This document shows positions 7,756 to 15,841 of a stretch of 64,000 bases of DNA, piece by piece. This DNA comes from an uncultured Bacteroidia bacterium (GTDB lineage Bacteria; Bacteroidota; Bacteroidia; Bacteroidales; ML635J-15). Where the stretch lies: the NCBI GenBank assembly GCA_902791865.1, contig CADAXK010000001.1, positions 1-64,000 of the forward strand, in the 5' to 3' direction. The stretch's first letter is position 1. Each line of letters starts with the position of its first letter. A program made the translations under genes and the position numbers. The notes beneath the pieces are model-generated. The model was not told the DNA's origin. It was given only the letters and a program-made list of their open reading frames with translations, and made no database searches.

Positions 7756-9651
7756 ATGAAAAGTTATTCAGAGTTGAACGATATGTTGCTACCCGAATTG
7801 AGAGAATATGCAAAAGGTTTGGGTATCAAGAGAGTGGAAGCTTTTAGAAAACAAGATTTGATTAGAAGGATACAGGATACAGAAGATCCTGACATTGATG
7901 ACGATGACGATGATGACGATGATTCATTAATTGGCGTTACCGACATAATGGCTCCGCTGAAAGATGTTAATATCAAGCATAATCATAGTATAGAAAATAA
8001 CGAACAAAGACCGAGACGCGGTCGTCCGCCACGGATTTCAAGTGCTGTAGAAAGTGCCAGCGAATTTATTGTAGAAAATAAAGAAGAAACGGCAATAGAC
8101 GATTATTCGTCTGAACCAAGAAAGCGCCAGCGCAGAGCAAGAATTCAGTCGCCAATAATGACTACACACCTTGATGAAAATGGTTCTGCTGCCAAACTGG
8201 TATTCAACAATCAGGAAAATCAGAAACCACAGCCTACAATGGTTACTGAATCAAACGCAAGATATGGCGAAGCAGAGCCTGTCATGCAAAAAAACGAACA
8301 AGCTGTTATGCAACAAAACGACAGAAATCAACAGCCACGCCAGGATTTCAGGAAGCAATATCAGCGCAACGACCAGCAACGCAACAATAATGGTGCTCCG
8401 CGCAACGATAACGGCAGAAACGACCAACAGCAAAAGGCACAGCAATTGTCGTTTGACATTGACAACCGCCAGCAACAAAATGCTCAGCCGGTTCATAATG
8501 TGGAAGAGCCAAAGCCAAACTACGATTTCTCAGGAATAGTTACCGTGACCGGCGTACTTGAAATTATGCCGGAAAACTACGGATTCCTGCGCTCATCGGA
8601 TTATTATTACCTGAATTCTCCAGATGATGTTTATGTTTCGCAGTCGCAGATAAAATTGTTCGGACTAAAGACCGGTGATACTATCGAAGGAACGGTAAGA
8701 CCACCAAAGGAAGGCGAAAAGTATTTCCCTCTGACAAAGGTCATAAAAATAAACGGTCTTGACCCAATGCTTGTTCGCGACAGGATTCCTTTCGACCACC
8801 TAACTCCATTGTTCCCAACCGAAAAGTTCAACATTACAGGTAAGGGACATGCAAACCTATCGACACGAGTTGTAGATTTGTTCACTCCTATCGGAAAAGG
8901 TCAGCGTGGTTTGATTGTTGCACAGCCAAAGACTGGTAAGACAGTGTTGCTTAAGGAAATTGCGAACGCAATAGCCGACAATCACCCAGAGGTTTACCTT
9001 ATTATATTGCTTATTGATGAGCGTCCGGAGGAAGTTACCGACATGGCACGCGACGTTAACGCAGAAGTTATCGCATCAACATTCGATGAACCAGCAGAAC
9101 GCCATGTAAAAGTTGCAAGCATAGTTCTTGAAAAGGCTAAACGTATGGTTGAATGCGGTCACGATGTGGTTATTCTTCTCGACTCTATCACTCGTCTTGC
9201 ACGAGCTTACAACACAGTGGCACCTGCTTCGGGTAGGGTTTTGTCGGGCGGTGTCGATTCCAACGCACTGCACAAGCCGAAACGCTTCTTCGGTGCCGCT
9301 CGTAACATCGAAAACGGAGGTTCGCTCACTATCCTTGCAACAGCCCTCACCGAAACAGGTTCGAAGATGGACGATGTGATTTTCGAGGAATTCAAGGGTA
9401 CAGGTAATATGGAACTCCAGCTCGACCGCAAACTCTCGAACCGCAGAATTTACCCTGCTGTGGATGTTACCGCTTCGAGTACTCGTCGCGAGGATTTGCT
9501 TGTAAATCCAGATTTGGTAAACAGACTTTGGGTAATGCGCGAGTTCCTTGCCGACATGAATTCGGTGGAAGCAATGGAATTCATCCGCACCAGATTGCCA
9601 CAGGTTGCATCCAACGAAGAGTTCCTGCTGACAATGGACAAAGGTTTGTAA
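7756..9651 (+). CDS. rho: Transcription termination factor Rho with large disordered insert
   Basis: A 631-residue Rho, about 210 residues longer than E. coli Rho. The N-terminal Rho_N (SAP-like) helix pair (about 1-45) is followed by an acidic run of nine Asp (about 50-58), an R/E-rich stretch and a long Q/N/R-rich low-complexity region (about 170-250). The canonical part then starts: a cold-shock RNA-binding fold ([20 protein letters not shown]), the P-loop AQPKTGKT (389-396), Walker [17 protein letters not shown], and the Q/R loops near the C-terminus. It unwinds RNA as a hexamer and ends transcription. In Bacteroides thetaiotaomicron the corresponding disordered region drives Rho condensate formation; the similar composition suggests the same here. 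Confidence 0.97.
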   Translation: MKSYSELNDMLLPELREYAKGLGIKRVEAFRKQDLIRRIQDTEDPDIDDDDDDDDDSLIGVTDIMAPLKDVNIKHNHSIENNEQRPRRGRPPRISSAVESASEFIVENKEETAIDDYSSEPRKRQRRARIQSPIMTTHLDENGSAAKLVFNNQENQKPQPTMVTESNARYGEAEPVMQKNEQAVMQQNDRNQQPRQDFRKQYQRNDQQRNNNGAPRNDNGRNDQQQKAQQLSFDIDNRQQQNAQPVHNVEEPKPNYDFSGIVTVTGVLEIMPENYGFLRSSDYYYLNSPDDVYVSQSQIKLFGLKTGDTIEGTVRPPKEGEKYFPLTKVIKINGLDPMLVRDRIPFDHLTPLFPTEKFNITGKGHANLSTRVVDLFTPIGKGQRGLIVAQPKTGKTVLLKEIANAIADNHPEVYLIILLIDERPEEVTDMARDVNAEVIASTFDEPAERHVKVASIVLEKAKRMVECGHDVVILLDSITRLARAYNTVAPASGRVLSGGVDSNALHKPKRFFGAARNIENGGSLTILATALTETGSKMDDVIFEEFKGTGNMELQLDRKLSNRRIYPAVDVTASSTRREDLLVNPDLVNRLWVMREFLADMNSVEAMEFIRTRLPQVASNEEFLLTMDKGL

Positions 9652-9670
9652 TTAGTTCCATAAAAGTTAT

Positions 9671-9709
9671 TATATTTGCAAGTCGGGATTTTTTCTCGGC
9701 TTGTTTTTT
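9671..9709 (+). terminator. rho terminator overlapping the next promoter
   Basis: CAAGTCGGGA (9679-9688) pairs over all 10 positions (two G-U wobbles) with TCTCGGCTTG (9694-9703), followed by six T: a strong intrinsic terminator for rho. The TATATTTG immediately before it (9671-9678), with TTTG at 9645-9648, fits a promoter for the gene at 9739, so terminator and transcription start share the same bases. Confidence 0.7.
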
Positions 9710-9738
9710 GTTATTGGATTAATAAATAACTTAACGAT

Positions 9739-10233
9739 ATGAAAAGGTTTATATTGATATTTAGTCTTTGTTTCGTTTGTGCATTTGTTGCAGTAGCCCA
9801 ACCTGTAGGATATACACACAAAGCTTTTGCTCCTGATGGTTGCATAGTTAATTATTTGGTTGTTTTTGATGATACGAAATTCTTTATTGATGTAACTTTT
9901 GAATCTGATTTGTCAAAATTTACGGAAAAACCAACAATGATGATAAGAACATTTGCAGATGATGTTTTTAAATTGTCAGGAACTGTAATGTCATGCGATA
10001 TGCTTACAAGTGAGGTGGAGCGAGATGGCGTAAAAAAAACGATTTCAGCTTTTTCTTCTGTCGTTAGATTTAACATAGATTCATCGCAGTTAGAGACTTT
10101 TAAAAATGGAATTGCCAAAATAAGGCTTTCAACAACACCATATGAACATGAAAAGGAGTTTAAGAAAGATAAAATAGGCAAGCACCTTTATGAATGTTAT
10201 TTGAAGGAGAAAAACAAGGATGCTAATTTTTAA
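9739..10233 (+). CDS. Secreted protein of unknown function
   Basis: A 164-residue protein with a clear signal peptide (MKRFILIFSLCFVCAFVAVAQ, cleavage after about residue 20) and a mature part rich in beta-prone segments (NYLVVFDDTKFFIDVTFESD, FAFDDVFKLSG-like). I recognise no family. It has its own -7 box (9671) and lies 18 bp before the PorE-like gene, on the same strand, so it may be co-expressed with it. Periplasmic or surface location is inferred from the signal peptide; no lipobox is seen. Confidence 0.75.
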   Translation: MKRFILIFSLCFVCAFVAVAQPVGYTHKAFAPDGCIVNYLVVFDDTKFFIDVTFESDLSKFTEKPTMMIRTFADDVFKLSGTVMSCDMLTSEVERDGVKKTISAFSSVVRFNIDSSQLETFKNGIAKIRLSTTPYEHEKEFKKDKIGKHLYECYLKEKNKDANF

Positions 10234-10251
10234 AGCAAAGGCATTTTGAAT

Positions 10252-12207
10252 ATGAAGAAATTATTTTGCATATTGGCTCTGTTGTTCGTTTGCGGATTCG
10301 TTTTTTCGCAGAACGAGGAATACCACACAAAGTCGAAAGCGGCTATAAAGTGTTTTGAAAAAGCTGTCGCTTATTACCAGAATGGAAAATCGGACCAGAC
10401 AATCAAATTCGCCTTGCAGGAAGCCGACAATGCCATTGCAAAGGATTCAATGTTCATTGAACCTTATATGCTGAAGGCAGAAATATATGATTTCCTTGGC
10501 GACATTAAGACATCCATAAAGTTTTACGAGAAGGTTGTTGACCTTGACCCGCATTTCGACTACGGAATAACGCTAAAGCTTGCAATGCACAACTACGGCA
10601 TCGGCGAATATGCCTCAGCAAAAAAATACATCGACTTCTTTTACGAAAATGCCGATTTGAAGATTTACAAAAAATATGACACTGACCGTCTGCGCGAATA
10701 CATAACTTTTTCCGATAGTGCAGTGCGAAATCCTGTGAATTTCAGGCCTCATAGTGTTGGCAGAATAAATACAGAATGGGACGAATACTGGCCATCGCTT
10801 TCGGCTGACGAGGAAATGCTAGTCTTTACGAGGCAAATCCCACTAAATCCGAGAAATCCATCGCGAAGCCAGTCAAATATGCACGAAGACCTGTTTTATG
10901 CCTACCGTAATCCTGAAACAGGCAAATACGATGCAGGAGCTCCGCTTCCCGGAAGAATCAATACCGAGCTAAACGAAGGTGCTCAGTGTATCTCAGCAGA
11001 TGGAAAAACCTGTGTTATAACGGCTTGCAACCGTCCAGACGGCAAAGGAAGCTGCGACTTGTACATAATGTTCTGGGAAGGCAAACAATGGTCGCAACCA
11101 CAAAATATGCGTTCGGTAAATACCGAATTCTGGGAGAGCAACCCGTCACTGTCATCAGACGGCAAATACCTGTATTTCTCGTCGTCACGGTCGGGTGGTT
11201 TCGGCAAAACAGACATCTGGCGCATACAAATCGACAGCAAGGGTAATGCATTGAAGCCAGCAGAAAACCTTGGCGGAAAAGTAAACACGCCCTACGAGGA
11301 TATTTCTCCGTTCATACACCCCGACTGCAAGACCTTGTATTTTGCATCTAAAGGTCATCCCGGACTTGGCAGCTACGACCTGTTCGTTTCAAAAACCGAA
11401 GACGAAGGAAGAACTTGGTCGAAGCCGAAAAATATCGGTTACCCAATAAATACTCTGGGCGAAGAGAGAAGTCTTATTGTAAACGCCAAAGGCGACCTTG
11501 CTATGTTTTCGTCATCGGGCACAAAGCGCGACCTCGACATATTTGGCTTTGAACTTCCGCCTGAGGTTAAGCCAGTTACCGTTACATACGTAAAAGGCTA
11601 TATCTACGACTCGAAGACCAACGAAAGGCTGAAAGCAAAATGCGAAATGCTTGACATTGAAAGCGGTGAAAAGGTTGTTGACATGTATTCGCAGGAAAGC
11701 AACGGTGAATATATGGTCTGCCTGCCAATCGACAAGGACTATGCATTCAACGTTTCGCGCGAGGGCTATCTGTTCTACTCCGAAAACTTTTCGCTCACCA
11801 ACCTTGAGCATCCAGAGGAACCATACATTATGAATATCCCATTGCAACCGATAGAAAAGGGTGTGACGGTTGTTCTGAAAAACATCTTCTTCAAGACCGA
11901 CAGCTACGACCTCCTACCCGACTCATACACCGAGCTTGGCAAAGTTGTGGAATACATGAACGCAAACCCGAAGATGAAGATAGAAATCGGCGGTCATACC
12001 GACAATGTAGGCACAAAGGCATACAACAAGACACTTTCGGAAAATCGTGCTAAGTCGGTTTACAACTACCTTGTTTCGCAGGGAATTGCAAAGGAACGCC
12101 TGTCGTATAGCGGATACGACTTCTCTGTTCCTGTTGCTACCAACGACACAGAAGAAGGCCGTGCGCAAAACCGCCGTACAGAATTTAAGGTTGTCAGCAT
12201 CGAATAA
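10252..12207 (+). CDS. PorE-like TPR/beta-propeller/OmpA protein
   Basis: A 651-residue secreted protein with the domain order TPR (about 25-140), PD40/WD40-like propeller blades (about 150-420; recurring 'P.LSADE..LVFTR', 'SLSSDGKYLYFSSSR', 'DISPFIHPDCKTLYFAS'), a carboxypeptidase-regulatory-like fold (about 440-530) and a C-terminal OmpA peptidoglycan-binding domain (NIFFKTDSYDLLPDS ... GGHTDNVG ... SENRAKSVYNYL). This order is that of PorE (PG1058) of the type IX secretion system. T9SS cargo is encoded elsewhere in this window. Many Bacteroidota hold several paralogues of this architecture, so the T9SS role is a candidate only. ATG 10,252 begins the signal peptide MKKLFCILALLF; the TTG two codons earlier is rejected. 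The signal is type I, without a lipobox. Confidence 0.85.
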   Translation: MKKLFCILALLFVCGFVFSQNEEYHTKSKAAIKCFEKAVAYYQNGKSDQTIKFALQEADNAIAKDSMFIEPYMLKAEIYDFLGDIKTSIKFYEKVVDLDPHFDYGITLKLAMHNYGIGEYASAKKYIDFFYENADLKIYKKYDTDRLREYITFSDSAVRNPVNFRPHSVGRINTEWDEYWPSLSADEEMLVFTRQIPLNPRNPSRSQSNMHEDLFYAYRNPETGKYDAGAPLPGRINTELNEGAQCISADGKTCVITACNRPDGKGSCDLYIMFWEGKQWSQPQNMRSVNTEFWESNPSLSSDGKYLYFSSSRSGGFGKTDIWRIQIDSKGNALKPAENLGGKVNTPYEDISPFIHPDCKTLYFASKGHPGLGSYDLFVSKTEDEGRTWSKPKNIGYPINTLGEERSLIVNAKGDLAMFSSSGTKRDLDIFGFELPPEVKPVTVTYVKGYIYDSKTNERLKAKCEMLDIESGEKVVDMYSQESNGEYMVCLPIDKDYAFNVSREGYLFYSENFSLTNLEHPEEPYIMNIPLQPIEKGVTVVLKNIFFKTDSYDLLPDSYTELGKVVEYMNANPKMKIEIGGHTDNVGTKAYNKTLSENRAKSVYNYLVSQGIAKERLSYSGYDFSVPVATNDTEEGRAQNRRTEFKVVSIE

Positions 12208-12208
12208 A

Positions 12209-12913
12209 ATGACAATGGAAAGACTGAATATTGCTGTGGTTTTGGCAGGTGGAAGTGGACGTCGCATAGGTGGCGACTTGCCAAAGCAGTTCATCGAGGT
12301 TAATGATCGTGCGATAATCGAATACTCCGTTGATGCCTTTGAAAAATGCGACTGCATTGACGAAATTGCGGTTGTCGTAAACAAGGATTTTGTTTCGGAA
12401 ATAAACAGGATTGTCGCTCGCAACTCATGGACAAAGGTGAAAAAAATTCTTGATGGAGGAGCAGAACGTTCTGATTCAAGTATTTCGGCAATAAAAGCCT
12501 ACGAAGGCGTGAATTGCAATCTGATATTTCACGATGCGGTTCGTCCACTGGTTTCACAAAGAATTATTGCCGATGTGGTTGATGCATTGAGAAATAATAA
12601 TGCTGTAGCCGTTTCTGTTCCGTCAACCGACACAATTGTCGAAGTTGACGAATCGGGGGAATTCATTGGTCGTATCCCCAAACGCTCAACACTTCGATGC
12701 CAACAAACACCGCAGGGTTTTCGTTACGAAACCATCTCAAAAGCATACAAACTTGCCATGGCCGATTCCGACTTTGTCGCTACCGACGACTGCGGCGTTG
12801 TTGTACGCTACCTTCCAGACGAAAGGATTTTCATCGTCGACGGCGACGATTCGAACATAAAGATTACCTATAAAAAGGACTTGAAAATTATGGAATTGCT
12901 TGCTGAGAAATAA
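12209..12913 (+). CDS. ispD: 2-C-methyl-D-erythritol 4-phosphate cytidylyltransferase
   Basis: A 234-residue IspD. The nucleotide-binding signature VVLAGGSGRRIGGDLPKQF is near the N-terminus, followed by the family blocks FHDAVRPLVS and VATDDCGVVV. It transfers CMP from CTP to methylerythritol phosphate in the MEP route to isoprenoids. The ATG lies one base after the stop of the PorE-like gene (a second in-frame ATG is at 12,215), so it is probably translated from the same message. It faces dxr, the enzyme that makes its substrate, across a 12-bp gap: two MEP genes arranged tail to tail. Confidence 0.95.
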   Translation: MTMERLNIAVVLAGGSGRRIGGDLPKQFIEVNDRAIIEYSVDAFEKCDCIDEIAVVVNKDFVSEINRIVARNSWTKVKKILDGGAERSDSSISAIKAYEGVNCNLIFHDAVRPLVSQRIIADVVDALRNNNAVAVSVPSTDTIVEVDESGEFIGRIPKRSTLRCQQTPQGFRYETISKAYKLAMADSDFVATDDCGVVVRYLPDERIFIVDGDDSNIKITYKKDLKIMELLAEK

Positions 12914-12914
12914 T

Positions 12915-12934
12915 AAAAGTTACATCTAACTTTT
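12915..12934. terminator. Bidirectional terminator between ispD and dxr
   Basis: AAAAGTTA (12,915-12,922), loop CATC, TAACTTTT (12,927-12,934): a perfect 8-bp stem with A and T tracts on both sides, usable from either strand. It overlaps the last codons of dxr. Confidence 0.6.
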
Positions 12935-14098
12935 CCCGACAAGTTTTTCAGCCACTCTCCTAGCCTCACTATCAGTTGCGAAACACGAATCTATTGTAAT
13001 CATGCTTTCATAGGGCAATTTTTCGAGGGTTGACTCAATTATTTCAGGAATACGCATGAAACCTATACGTCCTTTCAGGAAGGCATCGACAGCAATTTCG
13101 TTAGCGGCATTCATTATACATGGAGCGTTTCCTCCCTGCGATAGGCAATCGTAGGCAATTTGCAGACAGCGGAAAGTTTCAATGTCTGGTTTTTCAAATG
13201 TCAGATTGCAACCATTTTCGAGGAATGAAAAACGGTTCTTCGGCGAATACGACCTGTTAGGATAATCAAAGGCATATTGTATTGGAATCCTCATGCTGGG
13301 AGCACCAATCTGCGCCTTTATTGAAGCATCAGAAAACTCCACCATCGAATGCACTATCGACTGGCGATGCACAAGCACCTCTATCCTGTCGGCAGGAATT
13401 CCAAACAGCCAATGCGCCTCGATGACCTCGAACCCCTTGTTCATAAGCGATGCCGAATCAATAGTCACCTTGCTACCCATTTTCCAATTTGGATGGTTCA
13501 ATGCCTGCTCAGCAGTAACATCCTTCAAGAAATCGACTTTTCGACCAAAGAATGGTCCACCAGAAGCGGTTAGGATAAGTTTCTCCACATCGTCGATATT
13601 CTCACCACGCAGGCACTGGAAAATTGCCGAATGCTCGGAATCCACAGGCACAATGCAAGCCGACTGGCTTTCCTTGAGTTTGTTGCAAATAATGCTACCG
13701 CCGACCACAAGCGTCTCCTTGTTTGCAAGCGCAACCACCTTCCCTGCCTCAATCGCCCTGATTGTAGGCATAAGTCCGGCAAAACCGACCATAGCAGCCA
13801 AAACCATGTCAACACAGTCCATTGCCACAACGTCGAGAACAGCTTCGGCACCAGCATAAACCTTTATCGGCAAATCGGAAAGAGCATCACGCACCTCAGG
13901 ATATTTCTCCTTATTGGCAATGACGACAAAATTTGGTTCAAACTCACGCGCTTGACTTATAAGTAATTGTGCATTATTGTTAGCGACTAGCACCTCAGCC
14001 GAGAACTTGTCGGGATAATCGCGAATAATATCCAACGCCTGAGTTCCAATTGAACCCGTAGATCCTAGAATTGCTATGTTTTTTCGTTTCTGTTCCAT
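12926..14098 (-). CDS. dxr: 1-deoxy-D-xylulose 5-phosphate reductoisomerase
   Basis: A 390-residue DXR of usual length. The NADPH-binding GSTGSIGTQALDII is at residues 10-23; ALANKETLVVGG, the metal/substrate motif PVDSEHSAIFQCL, ASGGPFF and NHPNWKMGSKVTIDSASLMN follow in the normal order. It converts DXP to MEP, the committed step of non-mevalonate isoprenoid synthesis and the target of fosmidomycin. Its ATG shares one base with the stop codon of the M23 peptidase gene (TAATG), so translation is probably coupled. It converges on ispD. Confidence 0.97.
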   Translation of the reverse strand: MEQKRKNIAILGSTGSIGTQALDIIRDYPDKFSAEVLVANNNAQLLISQAREFEPNFVVIANKEKYPEVRDALSDLPIKVYAGAEAVLDVVAMDCVDMVLAAMVGFAGLMPTIRAIEAGKVVALANKETLVVGGSIICNKLKESQSACIVPVDSEHSAIFQCLRGENIDDVEKLILTASGGPFFGRKVDFLKDVTAEQALNHPNWKMGSKVTIDSASLMNKGFEVIEAHWLFGIPADRIEVLVHRQSIVHSMVEFSDASIKAQIGAPSMRIPIQYAFDYPNRSYSPKNRFSFLENGCNLTFEKPDIETFRCLQIAYDCLSQGGNAPCIMNAANEIAVDAFLKGRIGFMRIPEIIESTLEKLPYESMITIDSCFATDSEARRVAEKLVGKS

Positions 14099-14937
14099 TA
14101 AAATTCAATGTATTCCGTTGGGTTCAATGGTTCTCCGTTAAGCCACAATTCAAAATGCAGATGCGGGCCAGTGGTATTTTCACCAGAATTACCATATACG
14201 GCAATCTGCTCGCCCTGACGAACTTTCTGACCTTCAACTACAATAGGTTGCTCGCAATGCTTGTATACCGACAATATGCCGTTGGCATGCTGGAGAATCA
14301 CCGAATAGCCATTTTCTATCGTATAGTTGCTTTCGATCACAATTCCTGGCAATACCGAAAAAACAGTGACATCGGAAGTTGGAGCAATGTCGATACCAAA
14401 ATGCCTATGTACCTTGTCGAAACCATTGGTAATGATTCCCTTCATTGGGACAAAAAGGCTTGGCACTATATCATTTTTGCTTACGACATTCACATTATCT
14501 GAATCATCGTAGCGCTGACGAGGTTTCGTAGGATCGTTGAACTCGCGAATCTGCTCATCGGTCAAGTTTCCCACTGGCACAACAAAGTCTGCATCAACTG
14601 GCACCTCGGAAAATATAATGTCGCGTATCATATTGAGGTATTCCTCGCGGGCATCAAGTTCAGCCGACAGGCTATCAACGCGCTCAGCATTTTTGTATAT
14701 AAGTTCAAATGTTTGACGATCGGGATAGCCTGGAACCAAATATTTCAATGGTGTATATACCACAAGAAGCGATATTATTGCAAAGAAAATCACGAACATA
14801 GCCACAACGATAAGAGAAAACCCCATTTTGTTCAGATGGATTTTCTTTAGCACCTCGAAATTACCATCGCGGTATATTACCAACTGGTAAGGTCGTGTTA
14901 GCCAAGCCCATAACCTATGTTTTTTCTTTTCTGCCAT
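14098..14937 (-). CDS. Membrane-anchored M23 family metallopeptidase
   Basis: A 279-residue protein with one membrane helix (about 37-60, GFSLIVVAMFVIFFAIISLL), a short coiled-coil-like region (ELIYKNAERVDSLSAELDAREEYL) and a C-terminal LytM/M23 domain. The zinc ligands are visible in HRHFGIDIAP (H, D) and in the final GPHLHFELW (HxH). Such proteins cleave peptide crosslinks in peptidoglycan or activate amidases. The start is MAEKKKHR at 14,937; the 18 residues before it are not family-like and overlap the promoter. Its stop overlaps the dxr ATG by one base. Confidence 0.92.
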   Translation of the reverse strand: MAEKKKHRLWAWLTRPYQLVIYRDGNFEVLKKIHLNKMGFSLIVVAMFVIFFAIISLLVVYTPLKYLVPGYPDRQTFELIYKNAERVDSLSAELDAREEYLNMIRDIIFSEVPVDADFVVPVGNLTDEQIREFNDPTKPRQRYDDSDNVNVVSKNDIVPSLFVPMKGIITNGFDKVHRHFGIDIAPTSDVTVFSVLPGIVIESNYTIENGYSVILQHANGILSVYKHCEQPIVVEGQKVRQGEQIAVYGNSGENTTGPHLHFELWLNGEPLNPTEYIEF

Positions 14938-14955
14938 ACAGAAACAATTGAACTG

Positions 14956-14963
14956 CAAAGGTA
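14956..14963 (-). promoter_or_regulatory. -7 element of the M23-dxr operon
   Basis: CAAAGGTA on the plus strand is TACCTTTG on the minus strand (TAnnTTTG), 18 bp before the M23 start codon. This supports the shorter start at 14,937. Confidence 0.6.
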
Positions 14964-15059
14964 ATAAAGATTTTAAGATAAAAACAGCCAAAAGTTCAAG
15001 TATTCATCTTGCAAAATACCATGCCAAACAACTAGTTACTTTTCCTTTACAACCTTATC

Positions 15060-15094
15060 CATAAAAAATACGGCACTGCCAATGCAATGCCGTA
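15060..15094 (-). terminator. Intrinsic terminator of the DUF4410-like gene
   Basis: On the minus strand TACGGCA...TGCCGTA (15,094-15,088 with 15,075-15,069) forms a 7-bp stem followed directly by a T run. Confidence 0.65.
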
Positions 15095-15123
15095 CAAGAA
15101 AAAGAGTGTGATATATGAAATCT

Positions 15124-15687
15124 TTATTTCCCCTTCTTAATGAGTTTAGCCAAGTTCTCGGCCAATTCACGATATGCCTCTACTCTGCGGATCTCGTTTC
15201 CATAACCCGAACCTGGCACACCATCAACATCGAGAACAGCAATTGGCTCGCTTTGTCCCCTCTTATATATCTCCATAGTACCAGAAAGGTGAGAATCTCC
15301 AGCGCCAAAACCTACAATTGCAGACAATGCTGCTTGACCATACTGGAAATCGCTAACTTTCATCACAATGATGTATTCAGCAGCGTCTTCTCCCGCTACA
15401 GTCGAAACATCACCCGACTTCTCGTCAAGACGTTCACGGAAACTTGCCTCTGCACGAGCAATCTCAGCATCATAGTCACGCACCCAATCTTCTCCACGTT
15501 CCTTAAGATACGCACCAACTTCCTTACCTTCGATTGTACTGTTCGAATAATCCCAGCGCACAAATACTTTTGCCTTTGACGACTTGAGCGCAGACAACGA
15601 ACCCTTTACCAATACTACATCTGGTTTTGCTGTTGCCGAAATTATTCCAGCAACAATAATCAACATTGTAAAAATTACTTTCCTCAT
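15124..15687 (-). CDS. Secreted protein, DUF4410-like
   Basis: A 187-residue protein with an N-terminal signal (MRKVIFTMLIIVAGIISATAK). The central and C-terminal parts (YIIVMKVSDFQYG, AIVGFGAGDSHLSGTMEIY, an A/E-rich last helix ending AENLAKLIKKG) resemble what I know of DUF4410/DUF4136-type periplasmic proteins; the match is by eye and weak. No lipobox. It has its own promoter and terminator, so it is a single-gene unit. Function unknown. Confidence 0.75.
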   Translation of the reverse strand: MRKVIFTMLIIVAGIISATAKPDVVLVKGSLSALKSSKAKVFVRWDYSNSTIEGKEVGAYLKERGEDWVRDYDAEIARAEASFRERLDEKSGDVSTVAGEDAAEYIIVMKVSDFQYGQAALSAIVGFGAGDSHLSGTMEIYKRGQSEPIAVLDVDGVPGSGYGNEIRRVEAYRELAENLAKLIKKGK

Positions 15688-15725
15688 ATCTAATAATTAA
15701 AATTTATACTCGCCATAAGCGTTTG

Positions 15726-15733
15726 CAAATATA
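15726..15733 (-). promoter_or_regulatory. -7 element of the DUF4410-like gene
   Basis: CAAATATA on the plus strand reads TATATTTG on the minus strand, 38 bp before the start codon. Confidence 0.55.
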
Positions 15734-15833
15734 CAAAAATTCATTTACTACACACATTTTTTTGATTTATAATTTTTAATCAACATAATTTTTCGCTAAT
15801 AAGATATTTCAAGCCAACATTCCTTCATTATCG

Positions 15834-15841
15834 TTACCTTT
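15834..15841. repeat. Target-site duplication, left copy
   Basis: TTACCTTT, identical to 16,935-16,942. With the first base of the IS (G) it recreates TACCTTTG, a -7 promoter element now reading into the transposase gene. Confidence 0.8.
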
